64,000 nt of DNA from positions 3,646,501 through 3,710,500 of the forward strand of contig CP126199.1 in the NCBI GenBank assembly GCA_030272155.1. The letters run 5' to 3'. The notes under the pieces are model-generated. The model ran no database searches, was not told the origin of the DNA, and saw nothing but the letters and a program-made list of their open reading frames with translations. A program made the translations under genes and the position numbers. The DNA is from Tetradesmus obliquus (Eukaryota > Chlorophyta > Chlorophyceae > Sphaeropleales > Scenedesmaceae). Below, piece by piece: positions 36,296 to 45,952 of the stretch; position 1 is the stretch's first letter; each line of letters starts with the position of its first letter.

Positions 36296-38919
36296 CCGCA
36301 CTGCTGCTGCAGGTCGCATGGTTGAATGCGGAGGTCATCGCTGCCGAGATGCTGGCGCTGGTGCAGGTGCGGCCCAGCCACTGCCCCGCCGACTCCTGGC
36401 TCCTGCGCGCTGCATGTGTTTCATCATCCGTCTGCATGCAGTGCGCTGTGAAGTACATTGCAGCATGTGCCAGCTGCCACCAGAAGCAGTGGTTTGCAGT
36501 GCATGCAGCATGACATAATACTGCCGCTGGCTGCGCGTGGTGATTGCACCTGCTCACCATCTGCTGCTCCTGCTGCTGCTGTCGTGCAGGTGGCATCCCC
36601 GCACATTAAGGCACAGTGGGCATGGGCGTCTGCCTGCAACCTCATCAAGATGACCAGCGTGCGCCCAGAGGCCTTCCCGGTGAGCTTCACGCCATGCATT
36701 TACGTAGCTGTTGGCAGAGAAACCAAACTTGCATGCAAGCTATCAAGCAAAGTGGCTGGCGTATGATGGATTCGACTAGTTGTGTGAGCTGCACTGCGGC
36801 CGTCCCAGTGAGGCAGTTGCGAGCTTCAGGTGCCCTGAGGCAGATGCACGGCGTTAGCTGCTCGCATATGTACGCTGCACCCACTATCAAATGGATGCGT
36901 ATTTCGTATAATCCAAAGAACGACGTGGATGTCTGCTGCTGCAGCAATCTGTCCAGTCGTGATGTCGGTTGCTACACCCCTGCACCCCGCATGCTGCATC
37001 TTGCTGCTGCCACTGCCAGTTTGCAGGTGAGCTGCTGCCACTGCCAGTTTGCAGGTGAGCTGCTGCCACTGCCAGTTTGCAGGAGGCGCTGCGCTGGGTG
37101 GTGATGCACAGCATCACTCCTGCTGCCGCCGTTGCTGCTGCTGCTGCTGCTTTGCTGCTGCCGCAGGTGAGCCTGGAGGCGCTGCGCTGGGTGGTGATGC
37201 ACAGCCTGACCCCCCTCAACTACGTGTTGGCCTTGGAAGCCTCCGTGTGGTTCATCGAGCGCGCTGCGCTGGAGCACACCAAGCTGAAAGAGCGCTGCCT
37301 GGCGCTGCTGGGGCGGCTGGCTGGCTGGCTGGAGGGCTGGTCTGCGAGCTTGGCTGGCGCGGGGCTGAGCGCGCAGCAGCTGGCCACGTTTGCGACTGCC
37401 AAGAGCGAGTTCTGGCTGTACCTGGTGGAGATGCTGGCCAAGCTGGCGGAGCACCCTGACCTGCAGGTGGGATGTCTGTGTCTTGCGGTGTGTGGCCGTC
37501 AACAGATGCAGCTTGCGCTTGCTGTTTGGGGCTGCATATGTGTTCCAGGTGTCGTTGTATGCATTTGTGTTTCAGGCGCTGTCGTCTGCAGCTGTGTGAG
37601 AAGGGTTGTGGATTGCAAGCGCTTCATGTTTGTGGCTGTACCTGGTGGAGATGCTGGCCAAGCTGGCGGAGCACCCTGACCTGCAGGTGGGTGGGGGTTA
37701 CTATGTCTGGCGGGTGGGGGTGGGGGGGTGCGGGGGAGTAGGAGGGGGAGTGTGAAGCTGTGGATCGATTGTCTGGCCAAGCACGCTGACGTACCCTGGC
37801 ATCTAAGCATTGGTCATAGTATCTCTGGCTGCTCTAGACAATGTTCAGGCTCAGCTGCATGTGCAGCCGCCCTGTTGGGTTGCAGCAGTTCATAGCTCAC
37901 ACCTCCCTCAACTCACTCGCACCATACCGCCGCCTGATGCTGCTTGTGATGCCGCCTGATGCTGCTTGTGGCGCCTGCAGGTGCGCAGCGCAGCCACTGC
38001 CATGCTGCAGACCGCAGCAGTGTCAGCGGAGGCGCTGGGCGTGCTGCCCGGCAGCATCGAGCGCGGGCTGCGGGAGCGCATGCTGCCGCCAGTGGAGCTG
38101 CTCAGCAAAAAGGTCGGCAGCAAGGCACGCGACATGCCGCAGGTGAGCCATACTGGAGCGATATGTGTTGCTTTCTGGCGGTGTGGTGTCTGGCTGGCTG
38201 TGTTTTCTTTGCCAGGAGGTGCAGCGGTGCCGGTGATGATGGGGGCAACTTAGTGAGGATGGTTGATGGCAGGCAGGTGTGCTGGCGCCTGGTTGGTTGC
38301 CATGTGTGTGAGGTGGTGGCTGGCTGTCTTGGTGCGCTGTAGAGGTGTGCTGCCGCCTGTGGAGCTGCTCAGCAAAAAAAGTCGGCAGCAAGGCGCGCGA
38401 CATGCCGCAGGTGGGCCTTATTGGCGGGGTATGTGTGTTGCTTTCTGGCGTTGTGAGTGTCTGGCTGGCCTGTGGGTTTTTGGCCAGGGGGTGCAGCGGT
38501 GCGGATGATTATGCGAGGGAGGGTCAGTGAGGATGGTTGATGGCTGGCAGGTGTGCTGGCGCGTAGTTGATCGCCATGTTTGCTGTGCCGGGGGCTTGCT
38601 GCCGCTGCTGCTGTTGGTGTGCAGGTCATTTGCGATGCCAGCGACTCTGCTGGTTGTGCTCAGAGCCCTGAGCTTTCTGCTGCTGCTTTGCTTGTCTGCG
38701 CACACTTGCACCCTTTCCCCGTGACCTGCAGGCCGAGGTGACATTGGCTGAGCTGCTCCGCGTGGTCAGCAAGGCCATTGACTATTGGCTGCTGCTGCTG
38801 CTGCTGCTGCTGCGTCGGCTTGTGCGCACATTGATGTTCACATGGATGTTCTGTGATGCCTGTAAGCCGAGGTGACGGTGCCTGAGCTGGTGCGCGTGGT
38901 CAGCAACGCCATCAACTAT

Positions 38920-38962
<43 letters not shown>

Positions 38963-40103
38963 GTCGGCTTGTGCACATGGATGTTCACATGGATGTTCTG
39001 CGATGCCTGCAGGCCGAGGTGACAGTGGCTGAGCTGGTGTGCGTGGTCAGCAAGGCCATGCTGCTGCTGCCTGTACATACAACCAACATTTCCGCTCTTT
39101 CGCACGACCTGCAGGCCGAGGTGACGGTGGCTGAGCTGGTGCGCGTGGTCAGCAAGGCCATGCTGCTGCACCTGCCGGTGCTGGTGGCGCTGCCTGGCTT
39201 TGCCTCGCTGTGGCTGGCAGTGCTGGGGGCGCTGGCAGCAGCAGCAGCCACGGGCAGCGAGGCGCTCAGCGAGGCGGCGGCAGCAGCGCTGCAGAACCTG
39301 CTGATCATGCTGCATGAGATGGTGAGCCGCAGGCTTTGTGTGGGTATGTGGGTATGTGGGTGGGAGTGCTGGAGGGGTTCATGGAGCGGCAAAAGGGCGG
39401 GTGGAATGCTGGTGGGCTGGCTGGGGTGGGCTGAATGACACGTCGCTGCATGCAAGGCATGCAAGGGCGTGAGGGCTGCGCGTGCGTGATGCCTGTCTTG
39501 TCGGTTGCTGTGGGATGCTTGTGGGCTGGCTGGGGCGGGCCGACTGCTTCACCTTGCATGCAAGGGTGTGAAGGCTGCGTGTAGCTGTAGTCGCCTTGCC
39601 CATCAGTTGCTGTGTGCTTTTGTAAGCTGCGAGCCATGTGTGTTGTGTCAGATGCTAGAACCTGCTTCACATTTCGTGAAGCACCTTGACATCATGTGGG
39701 TAGTGCGTGCTGTGCAGCCTTGGCAGACCCTCCACGCAGGATTACGGGGATGTGACTGATCTTGCCGTCTCTGACCGTATTGCTGTTACTGCTGCTGCTG
39801 CTGCTGCAGGGTGTGCTGCAGCCAACCTGGGCTGACTCGCAGCTGAACTTGTGGCAGCACACGTGGCACGTAGCACACAAGATCTCCTCCAACCTCAACC
39901 CCCAGATGCTGAGCCCTGCAGTGAACCCTGCCAGGCAGCAGCAGCAGCAGTCTGGGCCAGCAGGGCTAGCGTCACTGCCGCAGGTGCAGCAGCAGCAGCA
40001 GCAGCAGTATGTAGGGGTTGTAGAGGCGGCAGCAGCAGCAGTGTCAGACGGAGGTTTGGCGGGGGTGCCTGCAGCAGCAGTTCCGCCGCAACCTGCAAGC
40101 TAG
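23708..40103 (+). CDS. GBF1: GNOM/GBF1-type Sec7 ARF guanine-nucleotide exchange factor
   Basis: 1869 residues, 27 exons: 23708-23815, 24040-24115, 24451-24582, 24915-25033, 25359-25461, 25730-26910, 27222-27354, 27857-27977, 28271-28408, 28786-29194, 29459-29722, 30672-30908, 31332-31443, 31764-31892, 32519-32654, 33172-33336, 33606-34026, 34285-34389, 34687-34820, 35054-35114, 35404-35622, 36313-36366, 36590-36679, 37167-37466, 37981-38142, 39115-39321, 39810-40103. All phases close. Role: GDP/GTP exchange on ARF GTPases in ER-Golgi traffic. The N-terminus (ISAVITAMRQNAKW) starts the DCB domain; an Ala/Ser-rich insert fills about residues 220-480; the HUS region spans about 490-705. Sec7 is about 815-1044: KKGFQFLQ, LNKTTIGELLG, KLPGEAQKIDRI with catalytic Glu960, AYSVIMLNTDRHN. 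HDS regions follow (RYGDCIRSSW; LLRNRDRLSLLWPPVFDHL). Order and motifs match GNOM, not the BIG family. Eleven exon-boundary duplications lie in its introns. Confidence 0.95.
25691..25729 (+). repeat. CTG run forming the 3' end of ARF-GEF intron 5
   Basis: About a dozen CTG triplets run into the acceptor CTGCAG before exon 6 (first base 25730). The same arrangement precedes exons 16 (33142-33171), 20 (35023-35053), 22 (36267-36312), 24 (37134-37166) and 27 (39787-39809) of this gene. Confidence 0.9.
27311..27712 (+). repeat. ARF-GEF exon 7 end plus intron, tandem duplication of about 200 bp
   Basis: The last 44 bases of exon 7, its GTGAGC donor and about 150 bp of intron (from 27311) are repeated from 27512, offset 201 bp. 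The exonic part is unchanged (MEAVLQSVLLRLADG), whereas the intronic part has diverged. The copy has no acceptor of its own next to the copied codons. Confidence 0.9.
28722..28777 (+). repeat. 28-bp tandem repeat next to exon 10 acceptor
   Basis: Two identical 28-bp units (beginning TGCTGATGCATCTCC) lie directly before the acceptor of exon 10 (28786). A purely intronic duplication. Confidence 0.92.
29944..30765 (+). repeat. Five-copy (plus two decayed) array of the start of the Sec7 catalytic exon
   Basis: Acceptor plus the first ~90 bases of exon 12 (VLDAFTSTFN to FKLP) occur at 30110, 30249, 30389, 30533 and, as the functional exon, 30672; spacings 139, 140, 144 and 139 bp. Decayed fragments start at 29944 and 30028. 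Each upstream copy keeps a CAG or TAG acceptor but diverges right after the codons for KLP, before GEAQ, and shows no donor. Copy 30110 has lost one T, copy 30389 has gained five bases, and 29944 has a TGA. Confidence 0.95.
31408..31650 (+). repeat. ARF-GEF exon 13 end, three copies
   Basis: The end of exon 13 (LSGIYHSICS with donor T|GTGAGTG) begins at 31408, is repeated almost exactly at 31521 and again, diverged, at 31626. The third copy reads GIYRTSYS before another GTGTGT. The first copy is taken as functional because it continues the Sec7 frame. Confidence 0.9.
31844..32013 (+). repeat. ARF-GEF exon 14 end, two copies
   Basis: The ERTSKPRGSALILPPA codons and donor AG|GTGAG occur at 31844-31897 and again from 31957 (offset 113 bp). 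The second copy lacks a nearby acceptor. Confidence 0.9.
32334..32560 (+). repeat. ARF-GEF exon 15 start, two copies plus a decayed third
   Basis: The acceptor GCCGCCAG and following codons (VRHCFDTMMF) occur at 32383 and at the functional 32519, offset 136 bp; a weaker third match starts near 32334. Confidence 0.88.
32621..32890 (+). repeat. ARF-GEF exon 15 end, three copies
   Basis: The codons for AALDGLRTATR and the donor CG|GTGAG are present at 32621-32660, about 32738-32780 and about 32838-32880 (GGACGG anchor at 32631, 32748, 32848). The first is functional; the others lack an upstream acceptor. Confidence 0.9.
35585..35990 (+). repeat. ARF-GEF exon 21 end, four copies separated by CTG runs
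   Basis: LQLVPSLDPE codons plus donor AG|GTGGGT occur with anchors at 35601 (functional), 35732 and 35871, and a donor-less fragment at 35966. Each spacer repeats a CTGTGCTGTTGCACCC segment followed by a CTG run of different length (35675-35718, 35812-35860, 35943-35960). The copying and the triplet tract appear linked here. Confidence 0.92.
37002..37200 (+). repeat. 28-bp repeats plus duplicated ARF-GEF exon 24 start
   Basis: Units of GTGAGCTGCTGCCACTGCCA plus eight further bases repeat nearly three times before 37083. A copy of the exon 24 start (EALRWVVMHS codons) lies at 37083, 93 bp before the functional one at 37176. The copy diverges after the codon for Ser. Confidence 0.88.
37413..37690 (+). 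repeat. ARF-GEF exon 24 end, two identical copies
   Basis: The last 54 bases of exon 24 (WLYLVEMLAKLAEHPDLQ) plus GTGGG are repeated 220 bp downstream at 37633 without a mismatch by eye, suggesting a recent event. Confidence 0.92.
38083..38600 (+). repeat. ARF-GEF exon 25 end plus intron, about 265-bp tandem duplication
   Basis: Exon 25 end (PPVELLSKK to DMPQ, donor GTGAGC) and about 200 bp of intron are repeated with offset 267 bp (GTGGAGCTG at 38092 and 38359). The copy has two extra A residues in the Lys run, so it is frameshifted, and its donor is GTGGGC. Confidence 0.92.
38732..39160 (+). repeat. ARF-GEF exon 26 start, four copies
   Basis: Copies of AEVTVAELVRVVSKA codons start at 38732, 38866, 39013 and 39115 (functional), spacings 134, 147 and 102 bp. 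The 38866 copy has lost its acceptor (CTGTAA for CTGCAG). Copies 1 and 2 are followed by CTG runs (the second 38922-38962). Copies 1 to 3 end without a donor. Confidence 0.93.
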
Positions 40104-42942
40104 ACGTGGGATTAGCTTAAGACTGGCGTGGGTAGGGAGCAGCGGGGTAGGGAGCATTGCATCTTTTGCGGCTGTAGGCACGCATTGGACTAGGCATATG
40201 GCCACTGCACAAGTGTATCACATGCACCAGTGGCCTGGTCACCCTTGAGAGGCGAGACTGCTTGTTAGAATTCTAACATTCCAATGCGGAAGCTTCTGCA
40301 CCTCATGGTGCAAGATGCGTCGTGGGCTGGGTGATTTGCCAGCTTGTGAAGGGGACAGCTGTGCATGCAAGCACTCCATGGGCCCACGTCTTGCTTGGTT
40401 TCGTGAATTGATCCAGGCTGCAGCTGTTGCGTGGTATAAATGGTTCTACCAGCACAACGTTGCAACAAGGTTTACACACCTGACCGTCAGGATCCTGGCA
40501 CTCTGGACTGACTAGGTATATGCATTTCATGCTAGAATGTCCATCTTTACATGCGGCCTGCCAGTAACAGTAGTTACGCCTTACTTGAAAATACATGCGC
40601 ACCCGCACAGGCACGCCAGCGTCAGCACATCTGCAGCATAGATGCAACATCTGCGACCACCGTTCACTTGGCACAGCCTGTACACCGTGCCGTACGCTTT
40701 TTAAACGGCAGCAGGCTCAACTGATCCTCAGAAAAACACCCACACAGTGTACAAACAATAGTACAAGATCCATCTGGATCCACACATGGCAGGGGTAGGC
40801 ATTGTGATCCCTGTACACTGGCAAGCAGCCTGGACGCCAGCAGCACGACTAGATGCGCAAACGCGTCAACAACCGCAACCCAGCAGCAGCCAGGTTGCTG
40901 TGTACCTTTGCCCAGCGCACAGCTTAAGCAGCGCACGCGGCAGGTACGTCACATGTCATAACTCAATCAATGCAAGCGTGTCCCCCACATCAGTGGGATG
41001 GCACAGGGTGCAGCACATTGCAGATCATGCGGAACCCTGGTTAGCTGGAAAAACAAGCTGCAGGTTCAAGATGGACCTCCACCAAGGGCCACACTGCTGC
41101 CCATAAGCAAGTTGAAGTATTTTCTCAGCATGCATGCAACCACCCCGCAGTTTTTACAGATCTATAAGCACAAGCTGCCACTCAAAGGACTGCCGCCGGG
41201 TTCATCATTGTCAGGTCGTAACTCAAGCTAAAGCAACCCCATTGCTGAGCAGCTGTTGTGGCTGCAACAGACACGGCAAGTGCAACGAGTCACTTACTCT
41301 GTATACACGGTGTGTACATATGAATGTGCACAGGGTGCAGGTCGGGACCATACAAAGGCAAGTGGACGCCAAGGCACACGCAGCAAGCAACAAGTGGCAA
41401 GTGTCAGCAACTAGGTTTGTGTCGGCCGAGTGAGGGCCTAGTGCATGTTGCAAACACAACTGCAAAGCACCCACTAGGCAAGTCAGCAGACCATGCATCC
41501 CTTGAGTAATGCCTTCAATGCAGCAATGAACAAGCAGCAGGCGGCAAGCAAGACAGCAAGCATACCGAAATGGGCAACTAAACAGCAACTCATCATGCAA
41601 GAGGCTCCAAGGGACAGATGGCGTTTCTAAACAAACTGCGGGTGTCGTTGCAGCAGACACAGTGCTTGGCGGCTGTAAAGTGACACAGCCATACCAGAGC
41701 CTACTGCTGCAGGGGGAGAGCCTACAAGCAACACCAACATGTTCACAAGCTAAGTCAGCAACACCAAAGCGGTTGATGCAGTACGCGCGATGATGCAATG
41801 CTAGCGACGAGCGCGTGGCACGCCTGACTGAACAGAAGAACTGCCGGCCGCGCTAAATCCTTACCGATGCAAACCGTCGTGATACTGTGGCCATACCCTA
41901 AATGCGGCCATATCCTATGTCGCGCATTGCCACACATGCATTGCAGCACCAATGCCTCTTTGAGGACACTCCATTCCTGAGGCCAAGTGCAGGCACAACA
42001 CTCCACCCTGCATCCAAGCCTGAACAAATGACTCTGCAAATGACAGATGGTGCACTACAGTGACGATCACCACATACCACGCAGGGTTAAAATCTCCCAA
42101 CTGCCCGACGGACGGTCTGAAATGGGTTTTTAACCCTTTCATCAAATTGCAGCCAAGTGATAAGGCTGACCTGGCACTGTGACTGGCTCACATCTCAATA
42201 CCCCAAACTGCAGCCGCCGCAGCACAAACAAGAAGCTATGGCAAGTGGCACGCTGTCACATGCCACAACGCAGCTCCATGACAGTCATAACAGAGACCAT
42301 CAAACCAGCCAACCCAACAACGATGCATACTGTTTGCTATTGCAACAGTCAACAGCAACATAATCCACTAGGCCTCCAAGACCAACATACACATGGTTGC
42401 AGCTGCCCCTTTGGCAGCAGAACTCCAATCACAGCAGTGCTGCCTCACTGTGTGTCAATTGCTGGTATTGCGTGCTCTGCCACTTAGCCGCAAACTCAAT
42501 ATCGGGTTATTCCGACACGCGTGCCGCCGTGCTCTGCCTAATCGACCTCAACAACACAATCATAGCCAGCAGTACAGTTGCTGTTGAAACCTTAAGCTTG
42601 TCATTAGCATGACAAGCTGTTCAACATCTGTCAACCCCACCGAGTGCCTGTGGGTGCTGGTTGTGGTGCAGTTGCTGAAGCTGGCAGTTGCCTCTCAACC
42701 CACCACTGCTCAAAAGCCACCAGCTGCAGCCAAACAATGTGCAGCTGCACCACCGGACGTACACACACCACCACTGCTGCATCGCTGGTCAACACCAGCA
42801 GCAACAGCACCCCAGCTGCTCTCTCATTGCGGCTCCATGCTGCTCCTCCACACTCTACCGCCGCTGCGGCCTGCTGCAGCCGTCGCAGCTGCAGCTGCCG
42901 GCAGGTTCTTTCTCTCCCCAGTCAGCCTCCCTGAAGCAGTCT
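40104..42942. other. Intergenic, convergent 3' ends of ARF-GEF and F-box/LRR genes
   Basis: No open frame here shows a recognisable domain or matches a splice chain. It must contain both 3' UTRs. The right edge holds fragments related to the 3' end of the F-box/LRR gene. Confidence 0.55.
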
Positions 42943-43031
42943 CACTGCTCAGCAGCCGCCAGGTGCAGCTGCCCAATGTGCAGCTCCTTCATCCCAACCA
43001 GCACCCCAATGCTGCCAAAAATGCACGCCAA

Positions 43032-43062
<31 letters not shown>

Positions 43063-43284
43063 CACAACCAAGTTGCCCTCAGCACTGGAGGCTGCCCACA
43101 GTCTACCGCCAACACCAACTGCCTGTGGGTACTGCAGCAGCTGCTGCTGCAGCTGGCAACTGCCATTAGGGCCTCTTCCCTAGTCCTAGTCTGCCTGTCT
43201 AAAACCGCTTCACTGCTCAGCAGCCGTCAGGTGCAGCTGCCCAATGTGCAGCTCCTTCAAACCCGACAGCACTCCAATGCTGCC
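42943..43284 (-). repeat. Duplicated 3' coding end of the F-box/LRR gene
   Basis: The last 74 coding bases, stopping just short of the stop codon at 43210, are repeated at 42943-43016 (offset 268 bp). The copy reads SIGVLVGMKELHIGQLHL and ends with the same AAEQ-stop. It lies downstream of the true stop and is not translated. Confidence 0.9.
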
Positions 43285-45952
43285 AGGAATGCTCGGCAGC
43301 TCATGCTCAATACCCGGCACCGTGCGGATCTGCAGCTTGGTCAGCCTTGTCAGCCGCTCCATCTGCTGCGGCAGCTTTGGCAGCCCGTCAAACTCACTAT
43401 CATTCAGCAGATGCAGCTCTTCTAATGACTCTAACATGCCGATTGAATCTGGCAGCGCGTAGACGTTGGGCACTGTGTCTATGACCAGCCTGCGGAGCTG
43501 CTGCAGGTTGCCGAGGCCCTCGGGCAGCTGCTGCAGCCCTAGGCAGTGTGAGATGGTGAGCCAGGTGAGAGTGGTGAGGCGTGAGATGGAGTCGGGGATG
43601 TCGTTGAGGGAGGCGCAGTCGATGGTGAGGCGCTGCAGCTGCGGCAGGTTGCCGATGCTTGGAGGCAGGTGGTCGACGAGCCCGTGGCAGCCGATGTCCA
43701 GCACCTGCCGATAAGATGAGCAGGGCGCAGGAGATACATTGTTAGCCACAGGATTCCGTGTGAGTCGGTGATGCTGAGCGCCATACTGTTACTGTTCGGT
43801 GCTGGTGTGGCAAGGTCTCTCTGCAGGTGGTGCCACCACTTGTACGGCACACCATTCAACTGTTGGTCATCCCCCAGCCCTTTTGACACTCAATTAACAT
43901 ATTGACATAGAGGTATCTCGCATTTGAATGCAGTGCTGCACTGTGATGCTGCACCCTGAAGACATCCTGCATGGTGTAGCGCATTGTGAGTTGATCAAGC
44001 AGCCAGCAGCTAGGGTCTATTGACAGGTGCAAGAATGTTCTAAAAACGGCTGGAAGGGTTGAAGAACAGTTGGGGCTACAAGTTACAGGTTCTACGCGTC
44101 GAAGGCAGGCAAGCCTGCTTGAGCCTATGCTCTTCCGTGCGTAAAGGACAGGCCTGGGCCTGAGAGCTCTATGTAAGAACTCATTCCCATCCTACTACCA
44201 CAGTTGAGGAATGTGCTCTGACAAGAGCGCTACCCACCCGCAGGTACTGCAGCTGCCCGAGGCTCTCCGGCAGCTTGTGCAGGTGGTGGCAGTAGCTCAG
44301 TGACAGCTGCGTCAGGTTGCCCAGGCACCCCACTCCCTCAGGGAGCACCTGCAGCACAGCAGCAGCATGCAGATGTAATAGGACGATTTTAGGCACAGTA
44401 AAAGCATAACAGATGTGAGTTAATAGCATGAGGACAGCACAGATATGGTTGAGATGACCATGCTGCTAGCAGAGCGGCAGAATCGGTACGTTCCGTGCAA
44501 ACTGGCAGCCCAGTGTAGCAGAATTTCGCAGACGTCACAGCTTCAAACTCAGCCTTCCTCAACTCCCCTTGCTTTGCACAACACATCTCCGCAATGGCTT
44601 TCTTTTGCACAAGAAATCAAATCAAGTATCCCCCCACCCACCTCCAAACTGTTTGCGCCGTTGATGTGCAAGCAGCGCAGCGCTTGCAGCTGCTCAATCG
44701 AGTCTGGCAGCACCTTCAGGCCATGGCAGCCCTCCATCTCCAGCAGAGTGAGGCTGCTGAGCGCCCCCAAAGCATCTGGCAGATCTGTCAGTGCATTGCA
44801 GCCGCGCAGGCTGAGCTGCTGCAGGTGTGGCAGCTGGCAGGTTGCAGCTGGAAGGTGCTTGAGGGGGCTAGTTGTGATGACGGGGTCGTATGCTGGGTTG
44901 TCGCTGGCTGCCACATCCAAGATCAGCTGCCAGGGTTGTAGTGAGATGGCAGGGCAGGGCAGGGCAGGGCAGCGTGAATGTGTTGGCGATGGAGGCAGCA
45001 GCAACAGAGGCAGAATGAGTGCGTGGCAATTGTGAACAGGATATAGTAGACAGCTGGCCGCTGTGAACATTGAAATGGGAATACGCACAACAGCGATGAA
45101 AGGTTTGCGATTGTTAGGCGCCCCAAAATGCATGCACCTGTTGCTGCTGCTGCTTCTATGGCAAGCCGTACAGGCATCTGATTGACAATACCATCATCAC
45201 GCTGCCCCAGGCAAAAGCAGGTGGTCCACAGGCCAGCCTGCTGCTGCACGCCGTGCGAATCCTGCAAGTGATAAGCACTAAAGGAGCACTGGTAGTACCA
45301 CGTTCTGCTTGCGCACCGTGGTCAGTGCTGTGCAGCCAGTGATGCCTTCTGGCAGGGACTGCAGTGCACTGCAGTGCTGCAGCTCCAGCCTCTGCAGCTG
45401 CTTCAGTGCCCCGGTACCCTCCGGAAGCTCCTGCAGGCCACACAGCTGCTGTACCTGCCGGCTGCTGCTGCTGCTGCTGCTGTTGGGCTGGCCACTGCTG
45501 CTGCTGCCGCTGCTGCTGCTGTTGATGGAGCCGTTGCCCTTGGAGCTGCTGATGCGCAGGTCACGCAGAGAGGTGAGGTCAACGATGGATGGAGGTAGCG
45601 ATGAGAGTGCCTTGTAGTCGTTGAGTAGCAGCTGCTGCAGGCCGTGTGCTTGGCTCAGCAACTGCCACATCTGCCTGTTGCATGTCAGGCTGTCAGAGCA
45701 GCCTGACAGCGTTAATCTGACCAGCCTGTGCGCATTACGGACAAGCCATCGAAGCCATGGCTGATGCGCGGCCTGTTCTGCTGTTAGGCTCGCTGGTTGA
45801 GGCAGGGGTTGCTGGAGCGCTCGCCAGCGCCTGCAGACAAGGTCGCAGTTGAGCAGGTCGATGTTGCTCTGCAGCTTGCTCAGCACTCCACGCACGATGT
45901 CTTCACTTTCGTGCCATGTAAGCGCCATCGTGTGATTCACAGTTTCCGGCAT
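43210..45952 (-). CDS. F-box-like leucine-rich-repeat protein
   Basis: 508 residues, exons 45952-45317, 44926-44642, 44348-44238, 43704-43210, all joining in phase 0. Residues about 11-47 (LTWHESEDIVRGVLSKL, then LLNCDLVCRRWRAL) have the F-box pattern that would bind Skp1 in an SCF ubiquitin ligase (family knowledge). The rest is 23-24-residue LRRs of the plant type L..LP..I..L..L..L.L..C; each later intron falls near a repeat boundary, so exons carry whole repeats. A Ser-rich insert with poly-Ser interrupts the first LRRs. It could be a non-SCF LRR adaptor if the F-box-like helix does not bind Skp1. Start: ATG at 45952 is the only one before the F-box in frame. No signal peptide or membrane segment is visible, so cytosolic or nuclear. 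Confidence 0.85.

Noticed and set aside
37002-39160. Regularly spaced repeats that could suggest a CRISPR array
   Set aside because: Repeats are exon edges in a eukaryotic gene with spacers that are themselves similar; no cas genes and a nuclear algal context.
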